Part shown: piece after piece, positions 25,874 to 35,822 of the stretch
How positions within the stretch are numbered: the first letter of the stretch is position 1
Layout of the letters: each line of letters starts with the position of its first letter
Assembly: GCA_009746045.1 (NCBI GenBank)
Contig: RPFO01002197.1
Span: 1 to 49,594, forward strand
Origin: Mesostigma viride
Taxonomy: Eukaryota > Streptophyta > Mesostigmatophyceae > Mesostigmatales > Mesostigmataceae
Reading direction: 5' to 3'
Length of the DNA stretch: 49,594 nt
Translations under genes and position numbers: made by a program
The notes under the pieces: model-generated
Told to the model about the DNA's origin: nothing
The model's database searches: none
The model's input: only the letters and a program-made list of their open reading frames with translations

Positions 25874-26400
25874 TTAATCGTCCAGACTAGCAAGGAGAGA
25901 CGCGCGGATGGCGGCCATGCGCATCTCGTATGGCGTCATCGCGACAGGTGGCGGTGGTGGAGGTGGGAGCTGTCGGGTCTTGATCGGGGGTGGCGGAGAG
26001 TCCGGCTCTGTCTCCTTGGGCTTTCGACCCCGTCTTGGTTTTGGCGTGTCGGCGGGGGTTGAGGCGACGGAATCTTCAGCGAGAAGGCGTTCAATCCGCG
26101 ATTTGTTGCGGGCTTCTTGCAGCTCGAGTTCGACTAGCCTTTGCCGCTGAATCTCCAATTCCTTTGCAAGGACCTTTCGTTTCGTTATCTCTGCCTCCTT
26201 TTCTCGTTTCGTCTCTTCTCCCTCTCGGCTTTTGCGCGTTGCTGGTAAACCCTCATTTTGTCGCGAAGGGCTTTTTTCTGTTCATCATTCAGCGGTTGTC
26301 CCTTTCGAATTGTCTTGACCAGGTCAACCTGCTCTTCCCGCGTCTCGGCGAAGGTTTCGTCTTGGTAGCTCGTTGGGGTCTCTGAAGCCTCAGAGGCCAT
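25874..26400 (-). CDS. Charged coiled-coil protein, probably one gene with a frameshift near 26,200
   Basis: ATG 26400 starts MASEASETPTSYQDETF. The Lys/Arg/Glu-rich helical region stops at 26185 (REKRRNEKRRQR). A second frame continues the same style (ETKREKEAEITKRKV, then ELEIQRQRLVEL) to 25874. One indel would give about 175 residues: acidic N-terminus, long coiled coil, Pro-rich linker with RRGRKPK, and the end TPYEMRMAAIRASLLASLDD. The TPYEMR end resembles SPYEMRLKAV in the helicase. Function unknown; possibly a virion or interaction protein. Confidence 0.45.
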
Positions 26401-26424
26401 GTTTATATTCTAGGTAGATAATAA
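26401..26424. promoter_or_regulatory. 24-bp divergent spacer between the two arms
   Basis: The only DNA between divergent ATGs at 26400 (minus) and 26425 (plus). It is AT-rich (GTTTATATTCTAGG, then TAGATAATAA). Both arms of the PLV diverge from here, so very short leaders or upstream coding sequence must serve as promoters. Confidence 0.5.
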
Positions 26425-29189
26425 ATGGTCGTTCTAACAACATTGAGCAGACCGACCAATCTCGCCACCGGGTTAACGCTCGACCCTGAAATGGAGGAGC
26501 GTGTTTCTAACATCGAAACAGACATAGATGGGCTTCAAGCTAGCGTTACGTTACTTCTTGGCACTTCACATCCATTCGATGAGTCACTCGTTGTCGACGG
26601 ATTCAAAATTTTCTACCCGAGCCAGCCGACAAATGTGCGACTCGGAGACAATTACGACGACGAGACCGCAAGCGACCCATCGGAACTTGCTTACAGTCTC
26701 GTCGTGAATGGGTATTCCTATTTTAAATCAGGGACTACTTTAGTCGACGATCTCACTCTAAATGAACCTTACCTTACGGCGAAAGTGGGAGCGACCCAGT
26801 ACCACGTCTTCGACTTTAGCCCTGATACGTTGCTAGACCCTGGTGGCAGAGTCCTGACCCGCGCGCAATTGGACTACCTTTTTGACCAACACGGGGTAGG
26901 CAAAACGTCGATAGCTAACTTGAACGGGGATTTCGTCCTCCATCTCGAAGACGGGACGACCGTGTCGCACCAAAACGCGTTCAACGTCATCAATGACCAG
27001 GATGTGCGAGTCCAGCTGCCCTACAACGTTACGAATGGCGACGCGAGTGGAATCTGTAAGTTTACCTATCGCGACTACCACACGACCCAGGCGCGCACGG
27101 GGGAGAGCGTTGTGGACGGAGAGGTAGGATATCCATACTTTTCCGACTCTTTCTATGGTCTCGGCGGATCTCGATTTAACGGCCTCCCTCTCCGCGTGGA
27201 GTTGTTGTCTTTCGCCACGATTCGCGACGACAACCGCCGCCTTCCACTAACTGGGAGATCCTTCACCATCACGCGTACATACTCGCCACTGACGGACTGG
27301 CGAATGGGTCCGATTGACCCTGTGAACGCACTCTACTGGAGCACCAATCCAACCACCGCTAATTGGGAGGTCGTAGAGGGAACGACCCTCAAACAGGGCA
27401 TAAAGATGACGACCCCCTTCGCATACCAACGCAAACTCCCCATCAGGTGGTACATGAATTCCACCCAGCTCACGCCGACCACTCCGACCATCGGCGGAGT
27501 CTCCCTCTCGCAAAACGGGGGACTGCGCGGGGAAGACGCCGTAATCACCGCGCCAGTCGCGGCAGATAGTAACAAGTATATGAACTACGAGATAGACGTC
27601 TACAACGACTCGACCCTCACCTCCTACACCACCCACAAAGGAGGGGTGATGGTATGCGTTTCAAAAATGAGCCAACTGCACTCCGGCATCCGGACACCAA
27701 GTTCCTACATTTCATATCTAAATCCTGTAAAAATCGCGATCAACGGCGTCTACGCGACCATGATGTGGGGTGGGGAAAGTCGTTGCCTCCTCTCACCGGT
27801 TTTCATCTGTTGGCGAACGGAGTATCTCAAGGGGCCTTGGATGGGACGTTGAAGACAACGACGTTTCAAAATCCATCCGAAGGCGATGATGTAGAACTCA
27901 GATACAGGATCGTAACCGTAAAGGACTCGCCAAACCTGTCAGGAGAGACCGTGGAGATAGACGGCCCCGCTACGACGCTCCATTCTCTAGAATCATTCTC
28001 GCGCCACTCCGTGACCACGCTGCAAGCAGAAGCTTCGAAATACTACTTTGAAGGGTCTCCCGAAAAATTCTTTTTTGTAAAAACAGCCACTCCGGCACCA
28101 AGCAAATGTGTTGTTTTTTCAGAGCAGCTCATCGACGGCCCATTTCTATTGTGTTTTCGGCTATATTTGGGCAGCAACGATGCTTTCGTCTCGTTTGCAG
28201 AAAATACTATGTCTTTGACGAATAAATATCACCCGGCCACGACAGATGCCCATCAGAATTGGAGAAATGCGGCTACGACGCATTGGGGTATGCTGGGTAT
28301 CAATCTGCACCATAGTGACTATGCACTCGACCTGTTTGACAATCTGAAGTCGAAGGTTCGATACACGTTAAACTCATCATGGAGACAACAAAACAGCTAC
28401 TGGGTGGCATTTCGAAGAAAATCGGATGGGAAGGTGGAGCGTTATATATCCAAAACAACTCCTCAAGAACTTAGTGACATGACTAAAATCTCAAACTCGT
28501 CCGGTATATTTACAACCACTCCTACAGACATTCTTGACCCGTACATTCCGATGCCCCTCCGACCAGTCTTCCACTTGAGCGGAGAGTACCACGGCGCGTA
28601 TGTCTGGCCAATCAAAGATGACCTACAAGACATAGAGTTCGACTCTCTAAAAACCAACAACCCATCCGGATCGTACACAGCCGTCGGAGACGTGTTGGAG
28701 CTGCGTCACAGGTCCACCTCGTCGAGGAATTGTAGCATTTTTGGCAAATATAGCGTCACAAAACCCGTACCGGGTGTGGCGGATACTTGGTTTAAGGAGC
28801 TAACACTCACGAATGAGAGTGTCATCCGCACGGTTGTTAAGTGTCCCGATGTTCAATACGGCGTGCAAATGAACCAATATACTGCCAAAATATATGGGAT
28901 TCTACCAGCTCGTCAGTCGGTAAGGAAGTTTTATGTAAGACTTGGATTTTCAAACACCAAGTTGAGCAATGATCCGTTGCTTATCAGCGTAGTCGTTGGA
29001 GAAGCGTGGACTGGCGGTTTTTCTACAACGACAATATCAAAATCCTCGTCGTACGTTGACATAACCTGTGATCATATTTCACTGGTTGATCCTCCAGTTA
29101 CTGGTATGATCCATTTGGCGACCGTGACGTTCCAGGTATTAGATCCAACAGTATCTGGCCCGACCCGCTTTTATTTGCTTCTAGCCTAA
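26425..29189 (+). CDS. Large fibre-like/receptor-binding protein, one frameshift near 27,770
   Basis: ATG 26425. Residues about 20-45 form a short coiled coil (EMEERVSNIETDIDGLQASV), a common start of trimeric fibres. A long beta-rich, Thr/Asn/Tyr-rich region follows. At a TGGGGTGGGG stretch (about 27765-27774) the frame shifts: after it the reading GKSLPPLTGFHLLANGV continues to 29189. The joined protein is about 920 residues. The composition and position next to the capsid genes suggest a surface fibre or attachment protein. No enzymatic motif is visible. The shift lies in G runs and may be a sequence error. Confidence 0.6.
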
Positions 29190-29236
29190 GCTACTATTAT
29201 GGTTCAAGCCTGTCGTCAATTGGCGGCAATCACGGG

Positions 29237-29734
29237 ATGGACGTGGCCCTGTATGAAGATGTCCGAGAAACTAGGCGTATATCGCACACGATATTGGAAG
29301 CAGATTCTTTGGTCGGTCTGAGGCAGCCCATATACGACTACCCGCTTCCGCAATTTTGGCACGGCGCCCCTGTGGCCGTGATGTCTTTCCACGACCCGGC
29401 CACACAATCGGAACTAACTCTTCCGACCGCGTTGACCAATATCCTTGTCAGGTTAACATTTGATAACAACCCACCAACGATTCTCGACATATCAAACCCA
29501 TATCGCTTAACGGCTAGCGGCCTGTCCGTCTGGCCGGTAAACGTTATAATTGGCAGCAACTGGAATGTTGTTTCAGGATACGAGGAGGATGACGGGGTGT
29601 TTGAAATCGCATTGCGGATTCCTCGCATCACCACTGACACGTCAACAAACATAGCACTCTCTACGGCGTTTTGCAAGTCGCGCGCTGGAAAAATGGCCGT
29701 GTCGACTAACAAGACCCTCACTTGGACGTTATAA
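29237..29734 (+). CDS. 165-aa beta-rich PLV orphan
   Basis: ATG 29237, although the frame is open further upstream, back to before 29190, so it could also be a continuation of the fibre by another shift. The sequence is beta-rich (LTNILVRLTFDNNPPTILDI, VWPVNVIIGSNWNVV) with no cysteine pairs or membrane segments. It lies between the fibre gene and the zinc-finger protein in the structural block. Probably a virion component; function unknown. Confidence 0.5.
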   Translation: MDVALYEDVRETRRISHTILEADSLVGLRQPIYDYPLPQFWHGAPVAVMSFHDPATQSELTLPTALTNILVRLTFDNNPPTILDISNPYRLTASGLSVWPVNVIIGSNWNVVSGYEEDDGVFEIALRIPRITTDTSTNIALSTAFCKSRAGKMAVSTNKTLTWTL

Positions 29735-29756
29735 AAATCTATGATTATATGCAGAA

Positions 29757-30260
29757 ATGGCAAGGCGTCAGAAATCAGCACGGCGCCGTCCTTCAAGTAA
29801 AAGGGGAAAACCGAAGCGTAAGGTCGCACCCCAGTCGCAGGTGACCGCTTCATCGACCAACACCATTGTCATCCACAGCGCGCCGGTCCGAAGAGCGGTG
29901 AACAAAGGGAAGGTCGCAGAGGCGCGAGGGTTCAAGGATGCCCTTCTCATGGCGTCAGTGATGGCGAACTCTAGACCGGTCGCGTACCCCCCATTGTCCG
30001 CGTATGCCCAACCGGCCCCTGTCGCGCCGGCTCCCGAACCGGTTGTCGTCGATGAAGCAGTGGCGGCACCCCCGGAGCCTGCGGGTGTACCTGTCGGGAA
30101 ACGAGTCCAGGTGGGAGGCGCGAGGTGGAAATGCCCACAACCCGGGTGTAAGAGCACGTTCGCAAACGAAAAAAACCTCCTGCTGCATCTCAGGAGGGTC
30201 CACAACACGGTCGTGGGAATTCCAAAAGAAGGCGCTGAAAAAAATCTCACAGAAGAGTAA
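29757..30260 (+). CDS. 167-aa basic protein with C2H2 zinc finger
   Basis: ATG 29757, preceded by TATATGCAGAA. The N-terminus is highly basic (RRQKSARRRPSSKRGKPKRK), suggesting DNA binding or nuclear targeting. A Pro/Ala/Val linker follows. The C-terminal part has WKCPQPGCKSTFANEKNLLL with HLRRVH, a classic C2H2 zinc finger. The stop is three bases before the next ATG. It may condense DNA in the capsid or regulate transcription; inference. Confidence 0.6.
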   Translation: MARRQKSARRRPSSKRGKPKRKVAPQSQVTASSTNTIVIHSAPVRRAVNKGKVAEARGFKDALLMASVMANSRPVAYPPLSAYAQPAPVAPAPEPVVVDEAVAAPPEPAGVPVGKRVQVGGARWKCPQPGCKSTFANEKNLLLHLRRVHNTVVGIPKEGAEKNLTEE

Positions 30261-30262
30261 AC

Positions 30263-30607
30263 ATGAGCAGCCCGCTGTTCACTGACGCCGAGATGCTCGA
30301 GATCTCTCAATGGATGACCCTCCATCCAAATGTCCCACGAGAGTTCATTGAGGCAGCCATGCTCTACTGTAAGAAGAAGCCACTCACAGGGAAGACAAGG
30401 CGCGCCATGAAAAGGGCATCGGCGAAAATTGAGGAAGGCGTCGTCAAGGTTTTTGGGACAAACGAAATTACTTCTGAGCTATTGTCAGAAGAAGTGGCCG
30501 ATGAAGGAGTTCATCCAGGAAACGCTGACACTCACTCTTCGCACGGAGAACCGAACTCGCGGGACGCTAGTGGATCCGGTATGGGACATCCCGGCGGGAC
30601 TCCTTGA
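30263..30607 (+). CDS. 114-aa PLV orphan overlapping the minor capsid gene
   Basis: ATG 30263, two bases after the previous stop. Residues 1-80 look ordered (DAEMLEISQWMTLHP, PREFIEAAMLYCKKKPLTGK). The last about 35 residues overlap the start of the minor capsid frame (30501) and look like read-through of another frame. The original stop could lie earlier and a small shift may have lengthened it. Unknown function. Confidence 0.45.
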   Translation: MSSPLFTDAEMLEISQWMTLHPNVPREFIEAAMLYCKKKPLTGKTRRAMKRASAKIEEGVVKVFGTNEITSELLSEEVADEGVHPGNADTHSSHGEPNSRDASGSGMGHPGGTP

Positions 30608-31364
30608 CGATTATCACGACGTCGGGCTTACCCTCATGACCATCCCGTTTGAACAGACTCACATCAGCGAAGGAAACCGATACTTCACTGTCCGTTTGTC
30701 TGGCAGCGAGTCCCCTACGAAGGTGACCTTGCCGCTCGGCTCGTACACGACTATCGAAAACCGAAAAAACATAGAGGAAGCTTTGAAGGCGGTAGATCCT
30801 GGGTTCTCGGTCACGTACAACAGGGCGACTAGTCTTTTTACCGTGACAAATGCCACCGAGTTCTCTGTCGCGGTGGATGAGCCCACGGGCCGGGTGTTGG
30901 GGCTCATGGAAGGATCATATCCTTTCACAGGTGTCCTCGCTAGCAACCGGCCAGCAACGAATGGGAGACTGAGAATGGTGTATGTATACAGCGACATCGT
31001 TCGAGGAAACGTGATATCATCGTCGACAGGCACGGGATATGGAGGCCTTTTGGCCGTCTGTCCCAACATGTCGCAGTTCTTAGAACCCATTGTTTGGCAG
31101 GCAGCGACCCCTTTGTGGCAGCATCTCAAGGACTCTCCCAGCAACATCACGATCCGACTGCTCGACGAGGACGACGCTCCTATAACTGTCTACTCGGATT
31201 GGGCTCTTCAGCTCTCCTTCCGCATAAGCCCTCAGAAGGCGATGGGAATAGAGGCGAGGAAGATCGGGAGCGTTTTGAAGTATATGGCCCTTGACAGGAC
31301 CGTCCAGCCACAAACCAGATTTATTTCTCAGCCATCTAGTACTATCGAGGACGATGAAAGTTAA
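30501..31364 (+). CDS. Minor capsid (penton-like) protein of the PLV
   Basis: The best start is ATG 30501 (MKEFIQETLTLTLRTENR); upstream codons to 30429 look unstructured. 287 residues. The blocks DIPAGLLDDYHDVGLTLMTI, FTVTNATEFSVAVDEPTG, RMVYVYSDIVRGN and LQLSFRISPQKAMG have the style of PLV/polinton single-jelly-roll penton proteins. It sits just upstream of the major capsid gene, as is usual. Pentons occupy the fivefold vertices of the capsid. The assignment is by order and sequence style. Confidence 0.6.
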   Translation: MKEFIQETLTLTLRTENRTRGTLVDPVWDIPAGLLDDYHDVGLTLMTIPFEQTHISEGNRYFTVRLSGSESPTKVTLPLGSYTTIENRKNIEEALKAVDPGFSVTYNRATSLFTVTNATEFSVAVDEPTGRVLGLMEGSYPFTGVLASNRPATNGRLRMVYVYSDIVRGNVISSSTGTGYGGLLAVCPNMSQFLEPIVWQAATPLWQHLKDSPSNITIRLLDEDDAPITVYSDWALQLSFRISPQKAMGIEARKIGSVLKYMALDRTVQPQTRFISQPSSTIEDDES

Positions 31365-31710
31365 TTTTGGAGCAATCGGAAACGTGGCTAGACGCGTGGG
31401 AGAGTTTGCCGGCAACGCTATCAAGAGGGTCGGCGACGGGGCGGCCATCGTGTCAGCTGTCAAGAAAGCCGGGCACGTCGCTGGCGAAGTCATCTCAAAA
31501 ATTGGCGACGGGGCGCGGGCTGCCAAACAGGCGGCGGGCATTGTCGATTCCGCGCTCGGACACATCCCATCCAACATGATCGCGAAGAGTACGCTGCTCG
31601 GGAAAGCGTACTCGGTCGCAAACACTGGTCTGAGCGCCTTGTCCAACCTCGAAAGACGGGTTGATGGAGCGAAGGTAAAAAATCCCATACTCGGCCAGCT
31701 TCTTCAGTAA
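31354..31710 (+). CDS. 118-aa amphipathic PLV protein between penton and capsid genes
   Basis: ATG 31354 overlaps the minor capsid stop by 11 bp. The sequence is Gly/Ala/Lys-rich and amphipathic (ARRVGEFAGNAIKRVGDGAA, VSAVKKAGHVAGEVISKIGD) with a repeated GDGA unit. Proteins of this position and style in related capsids can be membrane-active or cement components, like adenoviral protein VI; that comparison is speculative. No cysteines. Confidence 0.5.
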   Translation: MKVNFGAIGNVARRVGEFAGNAIKRVGDGAAIVSAVKKAGHVAGEVISKIGDGARAAKQAAGIVDSALGHIPSNMIAKSTLLGKAYSVANTGLSALSNLERRVDGAKVKNPILGQLLQ

Positions 31711-31740
31711 AAATATCTCATTCGAATGTATACACAATCT

Positions 31741-33033
31741 ATGGCTTCGGACAATTCCTGGTACTCGCGCGCTATCCCCAAGTCCATGCAATACCTCGTG
31801 AAGGCGCTGGGTCAGCACACGACTCAACGAGTCCATCTCAGCACCCTCTCAGCAAGCGACGGCATCAAACAAGGGTCTGTGGTCGCGGTCCGCCTCCCCA
31901 CGTCCGGGTTCGTGGACTTGCACTCCTTCGCAATGTTTTTCACGGGGACCCCCACGACCACGGCGGGGTTCGCAAAGTTCCCCGCGTACACGTCCTCCAT
32001 CATCAGGCGCCTCGAGGTACTGGCAGGAGGTCAGACCGTCGACAGCATCAACGACTACTCCCAGCTGTTCCATACGCTGCTCTCGGTGCACGGCGGTGTC
32101 GAGTACAATCTCGCGCAGGCTCCCGCTGGTTGGTCGAAGAATAACAACATCGTCATTGCTGATGCGGCTGGCGCTCTCACAAACAACGTGAAGGCAAACA
32201 CCGCAGTGGACGGCGTCATTGACCACTTTTTGGGATTCCTGAGTGGCGAGCCTCGGATCGTGGATCTGAGTCTCTTCCCCCCCATCGAGATCCGAATCAC
32301 ACTCATGGACGGAGGGGTGATGCTTCCTAGCGTGGCGCAAGCAGCTGCAGCTGGTGGCATCGTGGCCGTTGACGCAGGAACGGGGGTTGGTTTCGAACTG
32401 AGCAACATCCACTTTAGCATCGACACGTACAGGTTCCAAGAAGATATCGTGGGCCAGATTTTCTCGTCCAGGCTTGCCGAGGGTGGAACTCTCTCCTTCA
32501 AGTGGCGGACGTGGCAGTCCACCAAACAGTCGCTCGGGACTCGCACTCCCTATGCCATCAAGGCGTCGCTGTCTTCCGCGTCCGCCAGCAAACTCCTGGC
32601 GATTCAGGTTGCTGCCGGCGCGGACGTGACCAACGCATCTGGCAATACGATGTTCAATCACATCGCGGATGGTATGACTTCCTACCAATACGACATCAAC
32701 GGATCCAACCTAGCGCCTGGATACCGTACGAACGCAACGGAGGCGTGGATCAATCTGTTGTCCGCGTTCGGTGACCAAGGGAATGTTTTGTCCTGTGTCC
32801 GTGAGGGCATGACTCCTACCACGTGGCTAAACAACAACTTCACGATGGCGTGTCACCTTAATATGCCGTGTGCCGGTCCAGAGTACATGAGCGGCCTTGA
32901 CCTTCGTGGCACGGCATCGGTGGTCACGCTGCGAGTCGAGAAGGGAGCAACGGACTGCATTTCCTACATCTTCACGGAATGCGAATCAAAGATGGACATC
33001 GCTGCAGGCAGGCAGGCAGCCGTGTACCTCTAA
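31741..33033 (+). CDS. Major capsid protein of the PLV
   Basis: ATG 31741 (MASDNSWYSRAIP); an ATG at 31726 is also in frame. 430 residues. The N-terminal block YLVKALGQHTTQRVHLSTLS and the region FPAYTSSIIRRLEVLAGGQT with VDSINDYSQL are typical of PLV major capsid proteins, as is the end pattern SYIFTECESKMDIAAG. This class has a double jelly-roll fold and forms trimeric capsomers; the fold is known for the family and not visible here directly. A TGTAA signal (33048) follows. The intact frame indicates good preservation. Confidence 0.8.
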   Translation: MASDNSWYSRAIPKSMQYLVKALGQHTTQRVHLSTLSASDGIKQGSVVAVRLPTSGFVDLHSFAMFFTGTPTTTAGFAKFPAYTSSIIRRLEVLAGGQTVDSINDYSQLFHTLLSVHGGVEYNLAQAPAGWSKNNNIVIADAAGALTNNVKANTAVDGVIDHFLGFLSGEPRIVDLSLFPPIEIRITLMDGGVMLPSVAQAAAAGGIVAVDAGTGVGFELSNIHFSIDTYRFQEDIVGQIFSSRLAEGGTLSFKWRTWQSTKQSLGTRTPYAIKASLSSASASKLLAIQVAAGADVTNASGNTMFNHIADGMTSYQYDINGSNLAPGYRTNATEAWINLLSAFGDQGNVLSCVREGMTPTTWLNNNFTMACHLNMPCAGPEYMSGLDLRGTASVVTLRVEKGATDCISYIFTECESKMDIAAGRQAAVYL

Positions 33034-33061
33034 AAAATATATACGTGTGTAATGACAAACG

Positions 33062-33232
33062 ATGGACTACTTTCGAGACCCTAGCATCACAGCTAATCCG
33101 TTTAACAGGTTGAAGTTGATTTTTGACATTCCTGAAATGGCAGATTCTGGTCTGTCCATGACAATGCCAGCTAGACGAGCATTGCCCCTTCTCCCCACCT
33201 TCAAGTATCCGCTACCAAACTCTAAAAAATAA
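33062..33232 (+). CDS. 56-aa PLV small protein
   Basis: ATG 33062 to TAA 33232, 29 bp after the capsid stop. The reading (MDYFRDPSITANPF..., PARRALPLLPTFKYPLPNSK) has natural composition and ends in Lys. It is shorter than usual annotation limits but well placed in the structural operon-like block. Function unknown. Confidence 0.45.
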   Translation: MDYFRDPSITANPFNRLKLIFDIPEMADSGLSMTMPARRALPLLPTFKYPLPNSKK

Positions 33233-33258
33233 TGTGACGATGATATTATATTAGCTCC

Positions 33259-34934
33259 ATGTCGTTTGATTATGGTATTTGTCCTGCTTTGATTCGCAAG
33301 AAGCGCAAACGGCAAGGACAGCGCCGTCAATCACGTTAACAACTACACACGGACTGTATCCTAGCGCGGTACCGATTACAATGACAGCAGCATTCAGCGA
33401 AACAGTCACCGGGTTCACCTTGGGTGATATCGTTGTCATAAATGGTACTGCATCTGGTTTAACGGGTAGCGGCGCCTCTTACACATTCTCTGTGACTCCA
33501 GCTGTAGCTTATTCACTGACAACAGTCACTGTTGGAGGAACGCAGCAAGCAGCGTGCTAGGAACCGGCAACACCGCAGCAACTCCGTTAGTCTTCACGTA
33601 TTCGCCACCTCCAACGGTAACCCTCGCGACGACCGCGGGCTTGACGCCATCCTCATCACCCGTGGACGTGACAGCCACGTTCAGCAGGTCGGTGACGGGG
33701 TTCGCGTTGGGCGATATCACCGTGACCAACGGGACCGCCGCCAACCTGACCGGAAGTGGGGCGTCGTACGCCTTCCAAGTGACGCCAACCATCGCCAATT
33801 CTTCAACGAACGTCAGCGTGGGCGCGGGCACTGTTGTGGACGCATCGACAGGGAACGCCAACGCGGCATCTAACACACTGTCGTTCACGTACTCGGCAAA
33901 TCCGTCGGTGACTCTTGTGTCCGGAACCCGACGGGTGCCGTTTACCCAGTCACGGCCACTTTTAGCACGTCGGTCGCCGGGTTCGCGTTGGGCGACATCA
34001 CCGTAACCAACGGAACCGCGTCCAACTTTGGGAAGTGGCGCCACGTACACGTTCGATGTGACCCCTACCATGTCTGACTTCGTGACGACGGTAAGCATGG
34101 GCGCGGGCACCGTGACGAGCGCGACGTCAGGGCTAGGAAACACAGCATCGAACGCGTTGTCGTTCACGTACAATTACAACCCGGCAACGGACCCCGCGCT
34201 GTTCGCGTGGTACGATCCGTCCGACAGCGCCACGGTGTTCAGCAACACGTCGGGCACAACCCAGCAAAACACGGCGGGCGGGAACGTGATGCGCGTGAAC
34301 GACAAGGGCCGAACGGGTACCACGTGACGCAGGCAACTTCCGCCAAGTGCCCGACACTGGATACGGCGGAGCTGAACTCGAAACGGTCCCTCCGTTTATT
34401 AACTCGCGGTCTGGCTTGTTGGAGTCCGTGAACAATTTCTGGAATGTCGGGGTAAGTGCGAGTGTTTTTTAGTCGCCAAACAGCTAACGACTGCAACGTA
34501 TCCATTGGGAGTGTACGGGTATCCGAGGTTATGCTTGGATCGTCGAACGGCAATTGTTATCTCATGTCTTATCAGTCAGAGGTACAGACCGTTCTCCTCT
34601 TTACTCCAAACAGTGTGCGCGAAACCGTGAGCACCAGGGCTCAGTTCTTTGACAACAAGGCACACGTCTGGCGCTTTCATGCAACAGCAGTACAAACGCC
34701 TTTATCACCCGCTTTGACGGACGAGCTGGCTATGACAGAGTGGGATCGGACCCTACAACTGGTTCGGGAAATCTCGCTATTGGAGGAGACGCGTCCAACG
34801 CGAGTCGTGCTTTTGATGGGTGGATTGGCGAGATCCTTATCTACAACACCGCCAAGACGTCAGCGGAACTTGAACGGATCCGCGGGTATCTTGTTGCCAA
34901 GTGGGGCACTCCCGCCGCCATCCCAGCATATTGA
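33259..34934 (+). pseudogene. Decayed adhesin: Ig-like repeats plus LamG/concanavalin-like domain, several frameshifts
   Basis: Starting near ATG 33259 (MSFDYGICPAL, basic segment) the frame breaks. At least three Ig-like repeats follow: pattern TATFS-x-SVTGF-x-LGDITVTNGT-x-x-N/GLTGSGA-YTF-VTPT. These match bacterial-type Ig-like domains. They lie in different frames with breaks near 33,310, 33,545, 33,920 and 34,023. Then FAWYDPSDSATVF, a DKGRTG segment and the end FDGWIGEILIYNTAKTSAEL, RIRGYLVAKWG, typical of LamG/concanavalin-like lectin domains. Further breaks lie between. The intact protein would be a surface adhesin binding host glycans. Confidence 0.7.
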
Positions 34935-35026
34935 AGCTGTGGATCAACTATTATCTCTAATTGTAATAAAGCAATGGAATACCCACCTATTACCAAATAG
35001 TGCTAGATTCCAATGCCTCTGAAAAC

Positions 35027-35437
35027 ATGATTGACTCCACCACCGGGTTACGTCAATTTAGAATCAAACCAGACCCGAGGGCGCCCATCATTGACAGTAC
35101 ATGGCGTGGTGGTGTGCATTATGCCTACGTTGACGCAGTACCTTTTGATGAGGACCATGCTATTGTCGGGCTTGTTTCCCCGAGTTTCTCCGGTGGTGAG
35201 CATAACCAACAGGATTGCATTGTTTTATGCACAGAGACTGTCATGGGTGGATCAGACGGGGACATCTTTTCTTACGCCATGATCAACGAACACGCGTTTT
35301 TTAACCTAAAGAACCCACACCTGTTTAGAAACGGAGGACATATTACGGTAGGAGCGTCGTACATTGACAGACTTGACGAAACGAGACTCAATTCCCCCGT
35401 TGCAGACGGACGGTTTTTTGTGCATCCTACGTTTTGA
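35027..35437 (+). CDS. 136-aa PLV orphan, beta-rich
   Basis: The first in-frame ATG is 35027 (MIDSTTGLRQFRIKPDP). The reading includes STWRGGVHYAYVDAVPFDED and DCIVLCTETVMGGSDGD, a soluble, beta-rich protein. TGTAATAAA lies upstream at about 34962, the 3' end of the adhesin. No recognised family. Position suggests a virion or late protein. Confidence 0.45.
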   Translation: MIDSTTGLRQFRIKPDPRAPIIDSTWRGGVHYAYVDAVPFDEDHAIVGLVSPSFSGGEHNQQDCIVLCTETVMGGSDGDIFSYAMINEHAFFNLKNPHLFRNGGHITVGASYIDRLDETRLNSPVADGRFFVHPTF

Positions 35438-35469
35438 AAAGATTCGCGGGTTCAATAAGTGCAATTGTC

Positions 35470-35673
35470 ATGGCAAGTAATTTCTGCGCATCATATATGG
35501 GTGGTTGCTTCGGAAAATTCACTCTCGTGGACACTCTAGAATCTTCGTTCAGGCGCTTGACAAGTGACCCAGTTGATTACTCGCACGCTTACGAGTCTTT
35601 TTACCTAAATTCACGTCCCAGAACTCGCCACGTGGTAGAGGCCACCTTAGACTTGCATCGCTCCGAAATTTAG
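35470..35673 (+). CDS. Possible 67-aa small protein
   Basis: ATG 35470 (MASNFCASYMGGCFGKF) to the TAG at 35671-35673. Frame composition is plausible (VDTLESSFRRLTSDPVDYSH). It starts 33 bp after the previous stop. No motif recognised; low confidence. Confidence 0.3.
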   Translation: MASNFCASYMGGCFGKFTLVDTLESSFRRLTSDPVDYSHAYESFYLNSRPRTRHVVEATLDLHRSEI

Positions 35674-35822
35674 CCAAGTTCGACACTTGTACAAGTCCAG
35701 CCACCTTCGCGTCCTGTCCAGGCCGTGCCAGCAGACGTAACGGACCTTGGCACATTGTGCACAAATAGGCAAAATCACGTGCAAGTCACGCATCTCACGT
35801 TGCAAGCTCTCTGCCGGTAGCC

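Noticed and set aside
33526-34173. Antisense open frame in the adhesin
   Set aside because: Shadow of the Ig-like repeats; the sense strand holds the recognisable domains.
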